A stretch of 64,000 nt of DNA from assembly GCF_000724545.1 (NCBI RefSeq), contig NZ_JHBV01000030.1:1-64000 (forward strand). Direction: 5' to 3'. The DNA is from Aureispira sp. CCB-QB1 (lineage in GTDB: Bacteria > Bacteroidota > Bacteroidia > Chitinophagales > Saprospiraceae). Shown piece after piece: positions 18,471 through 26,439 of this stretch. Both the position numbers and the translations under genes were made by a program. Positions within the stretch are counted from its first letter, which is position 1. Each line of letters starts with the position of its first letter. Below the pieces are notes generated by a model. It had not been told where the DNA came from. It made no database searches and worked only from the letters and a program-made list of their open reading frames with translations.

Positions 18471-18507
18471 ATTACTCCATTGAAACCGCACAACAACAGC
18501 GCATCTA
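18471..18507. repeat. Family A repeat fragment
   Basis: ATTACTCCATTGAAACCGCA followed by ACAACAGCGCATCTA resembles the CATTACTCCGTTGAAACCAC / AGCAGCGCAGCTAA part of the longer copies at 34738, 42162 and 43432. Apart from this fragment and the terminator at 18335, I see nothing in the 613-nt gap 18051-18663. Confidence 0.55.
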
Positions 18508-18663
18508 AAATATATTTATTTGATTATCAAAAAGATAAACCCTCACTGGTCTATCAACGGAGTATTAAGAATAATAATAGTCTTAAGTAAGAAAGCAGAA
18601 TTAGTTTAAATTATATTTTGTATTGGTGTCTGAGTTCTCACTTAGTATAAATTACACGGTAAC

Positions 18664-19569
18664 ATGGCAAATAGATTAGTAACAGGTGGTACAGGAATGG
18701 TTGGTTCAGCAATTCATGCAGATTTAAAAATTGGTCGTAAAGATTGTAATTTGACAGATTGGAATGCTGTCAATGATTTTTTTGAAATGCATAAGCCGAA
18801 AGAAGTCATTCATTGTGCGGCAAAAGTTGGTGGTGTTTGGGGAAATATGCACTATAAAGGTGATTTTTTTAGAGAAAACATTCTAATGAATACGCATATT
18901 ATTGAGGCAGCTCGTTTACATGGAGTAGAACGTCTTGTCGCATTTTTGTCTACTTGTATATTTCCTGATACCGTAGAATATCCGCTTTCTGAAGAAAAAA
19001 TTCATCAAGGACCACCTCATATTTCCAACGATGCTTATGCCTATGCCAAACGAATGACAGATGTTCAAATTAGGGCATACCGAGAACAATATGGACTAAA
19101 TTACGTTTCAGTCATTCCTACCAATATCTATGGTCCCAAAGATTTATTTGATCTAGAAAATGGTCATGTTGTTCCTTCGCTCATACATCGTTGCTTTTTA
19201 GCTAGAGAACAAGGCAAGGATTTGGAAGTTTGGGGATCAGGCAAACCTCTGAGAGAATTTATCTACTCTGAAGATGTCGCTCAACTATCCGAATGGGCAC
19301 TGGAAAAATACGAAGAATCCGAGCCTATTATCTTTTCTACTTCAGAAGAAGTGAGTATCAAAACGTTGGTAGAAATGATTGCCGAACTTCTGAGATTCAA
19401 AGGCAAACTTATTTGGTTGAGTGACAAACCTGATGGGCAATTTCGCAAACCAAGCGACAATTCTAAATTACGCAGCTATTTACCAGACTTTCAATTCACA
19501 CCCCTCTATGAAGGTTTAAAGAAAACGGTAGAATGGTTTGAAAACAACTATCCAAACGTTCGAAAATAA
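18664..19569 (+). CDS. fcl: GDP-L-fucose synthase-like NAD(P)-dependent epimerase/reductase
   Basis: A 301-residue short-chain dehydrogenase/reductase of the extended type. The Rossmann motif GGTGMVG is at residues 8-14; the catalytic Ser in FLSTCIFP and the Tyr-x3-Lys in AYAYAKRMTD are present, as is the family-typical AAKVGGVWGN. These are the signatures of GDP-4-keto-6-deoxymannose epimerase/reductase (WcaG/Fcl), which makes GDP-L-fucose for surface polysaccharide. It is slightly shorter than the E. coli enzyme (321 residues). No GMD gene is nearby; the convergent gene is a glycosyltransferase, consistent with a role in surface glycan synthesis. Confidence 0.85.
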   Translation: MANRLVTGGTGMVGSAIHADLKIGRKDCNLTDWNAVNDFFEMHKPKEVIHCAAKVGGVWGNMHYKGDFFRENILMNTHIIEAARLHGVERLVAFLSTCIFPDTVEYPLSEEKIHQGPPHISNDAYAYAKRMTDVQIRAYREQYGLNYVSVIPTNIYGPKDLFDLENGHVVPSLIHRCFLAREQGKDLEVWGSGKPLREFIYSEDVAQLSEWALEKYEESEPIIFSTSEEVSIKTLVEMIAELLRFKGKLIWLSDKPDGQFRKPSDNSKLRSYLPDFQFTPLYEGLKKTVEWFENNYPNVRK

Positions 19570-19584
19570 AAGCCCTGTTAGACC

Positions 19585-20337
19585 TTAACGAATAGAACCT
19601 CGTTTTAGAGCTTTGACAACTATCCAAGCGTGTTGCCACAGTGTTGAAACGAGTCCAAAATGTTTTTGAAGAATTGCAAATCGTTCTTTCAAAGATGCAT
19701 TCCTATGTTGAGTGGAGATGCCTCCCTCAGCAAAACGACACCAATAGGTTCCTGTATCCCGAACCGTTTGAGATGCTTTTAAGACTCGTATTAACCAGTC
19801 AAAATCTGCAACATAACGATACTGCAAATCGTACTTCGGAGCAATAGAACGCTTGACAAGCATGGATTGATGGCTGATCGCCATCCCCTGTTTCATCGTT
19901 TTCCACGATAAGTCTTTATCCTTAGGATGGGGCTTTCTAGTCTCCAAACTACGTTCATTTCCTTTCTCATCAATCAATAGAGCTTTGCCATAAATAAAAT
20001 CCTCGTATTGGTGATTTTTCATGATAATACTTAGCGTATCTGGGGCATAAATTTGGTCATCAGCATGCATATACCAAATATAATCCCCTGTTGCCTTTTC
20101 CATGCCTTTATTCATAGCATCATAAATTCCTTTGTCTGGTTCGCTTAGTATAAGTGCAATTTGATCTTTATACTTCGATACGATCTCTAAAGTGTTGTCT
20201 TTGGACTTTCCATCTATGATTAAATATTCTATATTCGGATAATCCTGTGCTACAACGCTTTTAAGCGTTTTTTCGATGGTTTCAGCAGCATTATAACAGA
20301 TTGTAATAATAGAGACTTTGGGAAATGATTGATTCAT
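19585..20337 (-). CDS. Family 2 glycosyltransferase
   Basis: A 250-residue GT-A fold enzyme that transfers a sugar from a nucleotide-sugar donor at the cytoplasmic face, probably in exopolysaccharide or O-antigen-type synthesis. Visible motifs are VSIITICYNAAETIEKTLKS at the N-terminus, IDGKSKDNT, EPDKGIYDAMNKG and the metal-binding region MHADDQI (DD in place of classical DxD). No membrane segment is visible. It is convergent with the fucose synthase-like gene, 15 nt apart. Acceptor and sugar are not predictable. The 335-nt gap upstream (20338-20672) contains nothing I can identify. Confidence 0.85.
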   Translation of the reverse strand: MNQSFPKVSIITICYNAAETIEKTLKSVVAQDYPNIEYLIIDGKSKDNTLEIVSKYKDQIALILSEPDKGIYDAMNKGMEKATGDYIWYMHADDQIYAPDTLSIIMKNHQYEDFIYGKALLIDEKGNERSLETRKPHPKDKDLSWKTMKQGMAISHQSMLVKRSIAPKYDLQYRYVADFDWLIRVLKASQTVRDTGTYWCRFAEGGISTQHRNASLKERFAILQKHFGLVSTLWQHAWIVVKALKRGSIR

Positions 20338-20672
20338 TGGATAGAACTAATATTGTTTAGCGTTTTGTTTCGGTCTAATGACTTCTTTAAGCAAAGGCAA
20401 AACGCAAGTTATGGTAATCTGAAGTATTTGTCAAAAGTAGGACTTTTTTTTATAAAAATTTACTTTTAATAACTTATAGAGCATCTTTAAAGTAGTTCCA
20501 TAAGTATCATTAACAGGTATTATTTTAGGAGAAATTCATTAAACTAATTATAACCTCCTACTTACTCATAGGAATTTTACTATATTTAAGGTTTATTTGT
20601 AACATCGTTTGTTAATTTCTCAAGCAAACAATTAGATAACTATTACTCAGAACAATATATCTAAAACACTAG

Positions 20673-21221
20673 ATGAATATTTTTAATAAGATATTTAATT
20701 CAATGAACGAGGAGCTTCCCACATTCAAATCATTGGATGAAGGAATTGACTTCTTAATGAGATATCTGGCTCGTTTTAGCGAAGATTTGTACGAGCAAGA
20801 ATTTTATGTCAATAGACGTTGGATGGAAGTTCGAGATGACGTGCATTTTCAGGAAGCTATTTTACATATTTTTGAAGATAATGGTAGTTATCTACGCATT
20901 TTAGATGGAGATATTTCTACAGGTAGTTGGGAATATACCTTGGGGGGATTAGTAATTAAATTTGCTGGACGCCACGAATTATACGAACGAGTATTTCTCA
21001 ACGAAAGTTTCTTTATTTTAAAAAAACACGGTGACCACACCTCTAAAGGCAATCGTTCAAAGTACTTTTTTGTTGCAACCGAATCCCTAGCTCGAAGAAT
21101 GGAGTGGACAGATTTGCTTGTCATTATGTATGAAATTTATAAAAGTAATACCAACTATATGGTGCTTGTCGTTGGCTTCTTCGTTTTAGTTGCCTTAATT
21201 ATTTTTCTTTCCATTATCTAA
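20673..21221 (+). CDS. Unknown protein with a single C-terminal membrane anchor
   Basis: A 182-residue protein I do not recognise. It lacks a signal peptide; residues 1-155 look like a soluble alpha/beta domain (KSLDEGIDFLMRYLARF, NRRWMEVRDDVHFQEA, GSWEYTLGGLVIKFAGR), and residues 160-182 form one hydrophobic helix (YMVLVVGFFVLVALIIFLSI) ending the protein. This tail-anchor plan would place the domain in the cytoplasm, attached to the inner membrane. The Crp/Fnr-type gene starts 78 nt downstream on the same strand, so co-transcription is possible. Confidence 0.65.
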   Translation: MNIFNKIFNSMNEELPTFKSLDEGIDFLMRYLARFSEDLYEQEFYVNRRWMEVRDDVHFQEAILHIFEDNGSYLRILDGDISTGSWEYTLGGLVIKFAGRHELYERVFLNESFFILKKHGDHTSKGNRSKYFFVATESLARRMEWTDLLVIMYEIYKSNTNYMVLVVGFFVLVALIIFLSII

Positions 21222-21299
21222 ACATTCTATACAAGTTTGCCTTTTGAGAATTGTTATAAACAATCGTATAGAACAGACATTTATAACTTACACCATACA

Positions 21300-21884
21300 A
21301 TGCTCCCTAGACTACAAAAATTAGTAGCACAATTTGCTCATTTGTCACCCAAAGACTGGGATAGAGCTTTGTCCAATGCCCAAACAATCTCGTTAAAAAA
21401 AGGTGAATATTGGGTACAAGAAGGTGCTATTTGTCAATATATTGGCTTTGTACAGACAGGGGTACTTAGAATTTTTTCTACAGTAAATGGAAAAGAAATG
21501 GTTTCATACTTTTCTTTTGAACGACGCAACCCTGTGCTATCAGCTTATCATAGTTTTATTGATCAAGTTCCTTCTATAGAAACGATACAAGCCTTAGAAG
21601 ATAGCACGCTGTTGGTCTTGCATTATGACCATTTACAAAAGTTATATGAAGAAAAACCTGTTTTTGAACGGCTAGGGCGTTTGCTGATAGAACAAATGTA
21701 CGTGCTCGCTAAAACTCGCATCTATGATTTGCAGCACAAAACTGCTACGGAACGTTACGTAGAGTTATTAGAAAAGTACCCGCAGATTACCAATAGAATT
21801 GCCCATCACCACATAGCATCTTACCTAGGTATTGCCCCTGAATCTTTGAGTCGGTTGCGAAAAAAGCTACAACAAAATAACTAA
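21300..21884 (+). CDS. Crp/Fnr-family transcriptional regulator
   Basis: A 194-residue regulator: cyclic-nucleotide-binding-like beta-roll (about residues 20-110: LKKGEYWVQEGAICQYIGFV, GVLRIF), a dimerisation helix, and a short winged-helix DNA-binding domain at the end (HHHIASYLGIAPESLSRLRK). There are no N-terminal cysteines for an iron-sulfur cluster, and the classic cAMP-contact residues are not evident, so the ligand is unknown. ATG 21300 is preferred over an upstream TTG at 21237. It overlaps the convergent HTCS gene by 4 nt. Confidence 0.85.
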   Translation: MLPRLQKLVAQFAHLSPKDWDRALSNAQTISLKKGEYWVQEGAICQYIGFVQTGVLRIFSTVNGKEMVSYFSFERRNPVLSAYHSFIDQVPSIETIQALEDSTLLVLHYDHLQKLYEEKPVFERLGRLLIEQMYVLAKTRIYDLQHKTATERYVELLEKYPQITNRIAHHHIASYLGIAPESLSRLRKKLQQNN

Positions 21885-24800
21885 TGTTTCAAATATTCAC
21901 TAGGTTTCTTTCCATACTGCTCTTGATAAATTTTAGAAAAATAGTGCACATTCGAAAACCCTATCTTATAAGCAATTTCCGAAACAGTTTCATAATGTCT
22001 ATTCTCTAGGTACTCTCTAGCCTTTTCCAATTTCACAACCCTAAAATATTGATTGGGAGTCAAGCCCGTTTTGGTTTTTATTTTACGACGCAATTGTCGT
22101 TCGCTAAGATTTAAGTCATAGGCTAGACTAGTAATCGTAAACTGTGTATTTCCAACCTCTCTTTTTGCAATGGCTTCTAAGTTTTCCATCCACTTATCTC
22201 CTCCTACTTTAGAATCATTAACTGACAGTTTGGGGCTTGTTTCTTCCTCTTTAGCTGCTTCCAGTTGCCAAGCTTTGCGTTGCGCATAGTTTTGTAATAA
22301 ATTTTGAATACGGATAAGCAACTCTTGACGAGAAAAAGGCTTTTGCAAATAATCATCTACTCCTATTCTAAGTGCAAACAACTTATCTTGCTCGGTTGCT
22401 CTTGCTGTCAACATAATCATAGGTAATTGTTGCCATTCAGTATGTGATTTGACCTTTTGCAATAATTCAAAACCGTCCATTTCTGGCATCATGACATCGG
22501 AAAGAATTAGATCAATTTGATGCGCTTGTTTGGATAAAATATCCCAACCAATACGACCATTCTCGGCAGTTATAATCTGATATTCTTGTAATATATCTGC
22601 CAGAAAACTCCGCATATCGTTGTTATCCTCAACAATCAAAATAGTTGTCGTAGATTTAGAAATAGTCGAAGTAACAATTGGAACAGACGCCTCTTTTTCA
22701 GGCTCTGATACCCATTCTTGTACAGGATGCTCCACTTTAGTAGAAGGGATCGTTACCAAAAAACTAGCACCTTTTGTCCATTCACTATGTACCTCTATCC
22801 TACCTTTTAGCAACTGCACCAATTCTTTGGTCAAAGCCAAGCCTATCCCAGTTCCACCTTGAACAATCGCTTCCTTTTGTTTGGATTGATAAAACCGATC
22901 AAACAAATGAGGCAAATCATCTGGATGAATTCCTGTTCCTGAATCGATAACTTCTATCAAAAGCATCAATGCTTTATTATCCATCCATTTATTAGTTACT
23001 TTAAGCTCAACCTTCCCTCCTCTTGGAGTATGCTTCAACGCATTCGACAATAAGTTATTTAGAATTTTTTCAATTTTACTAGCATCCAATACGACATATA
23101 AATCCTCTGATATAGCACTATTAAAATACCAATCCAATCCTTGTAGATTTGCTTGTGCCTCAAATGCAAAAAACAAACGTTTGAGAAAAGGAATGAGTTG
23201 CAGCTCATTTTCTTCTATTTCAACACTCTGCGCCTCTAGCTTTGATAAAATAAGAATTTCTTCAATGAGTCCTTGCAATTGAATACCATTTCGTTTGACC
23301 AATTCTAGTACCTGTTCAATATCTTCGAACTTTTCTCCATAGTGCTTTTCTAAAATCGCCCCAATTGGTCCCAACATCAATGTTAAAGGCGTTCTCAATT
23401 CATGCGAAATATTGGCAAAAAATCGAGACTTTACATTGTCCAACTCCCTTAGTTCATTTGCCTGTTGCTCTATCTTTTGTGTCCGCTTGGAGACTTCTTG
23501 TTCTAAGTGCATCTTGACACGGTACAAACGCTGCACCCGCCACCTAGAGTATAATAACACCACTACAAAAAGCAAAATAGCAATAAAAAGCAAAAATTGC
23601 CAAGTTAGGTAAAACGGTTGCTTTACAATAATAGGAATTTTTAATGGCTCTGTTGACCACAAACCATTGCTACCCTCTCCTTTTACCAATAAGGTGTAGT
23701 TCCCTGCTGCTAAGCTATTGACTCGAATAGAATTATTAGTTGTAAAATTCCAATCTTTTTCCAACCCCTCTATTTTGTAGGCATATTGTCGTTTGTTGGA
23801 AGCTTTGTAGTCTAGCAATGCTAATTCTACCGTAAAAAAACGATCCGTATAATCCAATACAATCTTTCCCTGTTTTACGACTTCTTCGGTCGCATCAATC
23901 AAGGCTCCCTCTTTGCCATTAAAATATTGAAATTGGACAAGATGAAGTGGTACATCTTGTAGTTTTTCTTCTAAAAAATCAGCAGGATCAAGCCCCATAA
24001 TTCCCGACAAGCCCCCAAAATAAAGCTTTCCCGTAGAAGCTTTGTATGCTGATTTTCGATTAAACTCTGTATGCAAAATACCATCTTCTGTTAGATAGGT
24101 ATTAATGATATCATTTTTAGGGTTTAAACGCATCAAGCCGTAATCGCTACTCATCCAAAAATAGCCATAATCATCTTCTAAAATAGCATTTACGACATTG
24201 TGAGATAGACCATTTTCGGTTGTAAATTGCTTAAACGTTCCTGTTTTTATATGATAACGAATTACTCCGCCTCCTTTGGTCGATAGCCACAAAATCCCCT
24301 TCTTATCTTCATGAATATGATAGATATGGTTGTACGGCAACTTATAAGGCGCCTTCATTTCCTTGCTGTAACGTTGAATTACCTCCATTTTTAAATTCAT
24401 CAAATAGAGTCCTTGAGAAGTCCCCAACCAAACACCATGTTTGTTGCCATGCAGAGAATTAACAATAGCACCTGCTAATTCTGGATAATCGCCATAATTA
24501 TCAAATACAGAAATAGAATCTTCTCCTTGTTGAATATAACTCAATCCATTCACAGTCCCTACCCATACGCGTCCTTTTTCATCCTCATAAATAGACCAAG
24601 CTGCGGACAAACGCATTCCCGTTTGCTGCTCCTTTTTGTTCTGGTCTTTTTTCTTGTAAAAGAAAAATTGTTCCTTAAAAGGAGGCATTCGTTCTAATCG
24701 CTTGACATGCAATCCAGGAGAACTCAACCAAATAAAACGCCCATCTTGACTTTTTTGAGCATCCAAATAAGCCAATGTATCCAATAATTTTTTTTCTTGT

Positions 24801-25960
24801 GTAAACAAATGATACGCATATTGCCCCCCATAACTATTCAACAACAAAACACTATCTTGATATAGTTCAATAACAGAACGTGCAGACGTATCAACCAAAT
24901 ATGGTTCAAATCGATTTTTTTGGTAACTGACCTTTACTAGCCCCTGTGCAAGTACCCCAATCCAAACATTTTCTTGGCGGTCAACATATACGGTTCTTAC
25001 AAAACGTCTTCCTTTGAAAAAGGATTGGCTATAGATCACTTTTTGGTTGGGGGCAAAAATGCACACAGATTTTCTATCTTGATACACCAAACAATTGGTT
25101 TTAGGACGGTGCTCAAATCCGGCATTTACTTCCATAGGAATCGTCTTTCCTAAAAAATCAAAAGGCTTGTTGATTACCAATGAATCTTTTTTTACATTCC
25201 AATAGTAATTATCATAAGCATGAAATTTATCATTCGTCTCTAGACGAATTGTATACGGACTCTCCTCCCCCATAAAACTGCATCGATAAAGAGCATCTAT
25301 TTTTATATCCTTTTGATACACAACCTGCCCCTGTTTGTCTAGTGCCATTAATGTATTTTCACAAACTACCCAATTGTACAACGTTCCCCAAAAAAAAGCA
25401 CGTATTGTAGATGCTTTTGGGTGTTTATAATACAATTCAAATTTTTTGTTGCCCTTATAAATATAAATCGCTCCCTTTTGAGTCGTTATATACAAATTCT
25501 TATTTTCAGAGATACTATAGATCTTATAAATGTCTTGAATTTGGCAAGGCAGTTCATCTGCTAGGTGTTTTTCCAAAGGTTTTATCTCAAAAGTATTGAT
25601 ATCCATGATATCGATAGCTGAAAACCTCTCTGTTGCTCCATCGTTAACAGCATGTCCTATCCAAAGATTACTATCAGCATCCTCAAAGATTTTATCAATA
25701 AAACTGCTTTGTAGATTGGTGTTTTTTTCTGTAAACACATCAAAGGTATAGCCATCGTAACGGTTTAGACCGTTCTTGGTAGCAAACCACATAAACCCCT
25801 TTGTATCTTGAAGAATAGAACGAACAAAACGATTGGACAAACCATCTTCTATTGATAATTGTTCTGTTTGTACCAAATACGACTGCCCCTTTGCAGCAAA
25901 ACCGTTCAAAAAAAGGAGTAGGAATATATAATAAAATAAATGTAGTTTAATGGGATGCAT
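21881..25960 (-). CDS. Hybrid two-component system sensor/response regulator (HTCS) with AraC-type output
   Basis: A 1359-residue one-protein signalling system. Order: signal peptide (1-25); two seven-bladed reg_prop beta-propellers (about 30-720, repeats such as DTKGFMWFATKNGLNRYDG); Y_Y_Y domain (about 725-790); membrane helix (about 800-820); histidine kinase HisKA with FFANISHELRTPLTLMLGP; HATPase (NLLSNALKHTPRGG, DSGTGIHP); receiver domain with phospho-Asp in LILSDVMMPEMDG and the Lys in LQKPFSRQE; AraC HTH at the C-terminus. HTCSs usually sense oligosaccharides in the periplasm and activate nearby polysaccharide-use genes. No SusC/D or glycoside hydrolase is adjacent here, so its target lies elsewhere or is atypical. 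Confidence 0.95.
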   Translation of the reverse strand: MHPIKLHLFYYIFLLLFLNGFAAKGQSYLVQTEQLSIEDGLSNRFVRSILQDTKGFMWFATKNGLNRYDGYTFDVFTEKNTNLQSSFIDKIFEDADSNLWIGHAVNDGATERFSAIDIMDINTFEIKPLEKHLADELPCQIQDIYKIYSISENKNLYITTQKGAIYIYKGNKKFELYYKHPKASTIRAFFWGTLYNWVVCENTLMALDKQGQVVYQKDIKIDALYRCSFMGEESPYTIRLETNDKFHAYDNYYWNVKKDSLVINKPFDFLGKTIPMEVNAGFEHRPKTNCLVYQDRKSVCIFAPNQKVIYSQSFFKGRRFVRTVYVDRQENVWIGVLAQGLVKVSYQKNRFEPYLVDTSARSVIELYQDSVLLLNSYGGQYAYHLFTQEKKLLDTLAYLDAQKSQDGRFIWLSSPGLHVKRLERMPPFKEQFFFYKKKDQNKKEQQTGMRLSAAWSIYEDEKGRVWVGTVNGLSYIQQGEDSISVFDNYGDYPELAGAIVNSLHGNKHGVWLGTSQGLYLMNLKMEVIQRYSKEMKAPYKLPYNHIYHIHEDKKGILWLSTKGGGVIRYHIKTGTFKQFTTENGLSHNVVNAILEDDYGYFWMSSDYGLMRLNPKNDIINTYLTEDGILHTEFNRKSAYKASTGKLYFGGLSGIMGLDPADFLEEKLQDVPLHLVQFQYFNGKEGALIDATEEVVKQGKIVLDYTDRFFTVELALLDYKASNKRQYAYKIEGLEKDWNFTTNNSIRVNSLAAGNYTLLVKGEGSNGLWSTEPLKIPIIVKQPFYLTWQFLLFIAILLFVVVLLYSRWRVQRLYRVKMHLEQEVSKRTQKIEQQANELRELDNVKSRFFANISHELRTPLTLMLGPIGAILEKHYGEKFEDIEQVLELVKRNGIQLQGLIEEILILSKLEAQSVEIEENELQLIPFLKRLFFAFEAQANLQGLDWYFNSAISEDLYVVLDASKIEKILNNLLSNALKHTPRGGKVELKVTNKWMDNKALMLLIEVIDSGTGIHPDDLPHLFDRFYQSKQKEAIVQGGTGIGLALTKELVQLLKGRIEVHSEWTKGASFLVTIPSTKVEHPVQEWVSEPEKEASVPIVTSTISKSTTTILIVEDNNDMRSFLADILQEYQIITAENGRIGWDILSKQAHQIDLILSDVMMPEMDGFELLQKVKSHTEWQQLPMIMLTARATEQDKLFALRIGVDDYLQKPFSRQELLIRIQNLLQNYAQRKAWQLEAAKEEETSPKLSVNDSKVGGDKWMENLEAIAKREVGNTQFTITSLAYDLNLSERQLRRKIKTKTGLTPNQYFRVVKLEKAREYLENRHYETVSEIAYKIGFSNVHYFSKIYQEQYGKKPSEYLKH

Positions 25961-26182
25961 AAATATTTGTTGCTATTAACAATTATCACGAAACGTCGTT
26001 TCTATAATAATAAGGATTGGCTGTAGCCTTTTTCTCTTTATCAGCATCATCAAAAGAGAAACCATCTCTCCTCAGATGCTTGTTTTCACTTCTTGGATAA
26101 AAGAATTAATCAAAATAGCTTACTTCTTATAAAATCATTGGTGATAATCGTTATTTTAAAAGGGGAATTTTTCTGAAATAAG

Positions 26183-26250
26183 TAAGTAATCGTTCAAAAA
26201 ACGGAGCTTTAGTGGACGACTAAAACGAGTATTTTTGAAGCAAAAAAAAC
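26183..26250 (+). repeat. Shortened family B-like element
   Basis: It starts with the family B end TAAGTAATCGTTCA (26183 on) and contains the central hairpin in variant form, GCTTTAGT-GGACG-ACTAAAAC (26206-26226), with one G-T pair, but the segments between are missing. It sits in the 479-nt gap 25961-26439 between the HTCS and CHAT genes; TTATCACGAA at 25983-25992 is also in this gap. No gene is visible there. Confidence 0.55.
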
Positions 26251-26439
26251 TCAACGGACTTATAAACACAATTTAATATAAAACTAGCGATTAAAAAAAA
26301 GAACTGTATCAATTCACACAATATCCTTAGAGACAGGGTAAGACAATACTTAAAAATAAAGAAAATTCAGGAAAAATTCTTCCTAAGAAAAGGATGCAAA
26401 GGCTTTTAGTAAAAAAGATACTTTGGGAAAAGTATGTGC

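Noticed and set aside
21881-25960. Polysaccharide utilisation locus around the HTCS
   Set aside because: No SusC, SusD, glycoside hydrolase or lyase is found near it; the neighbours are Crp/Fnr and TPR-CHAT genes.
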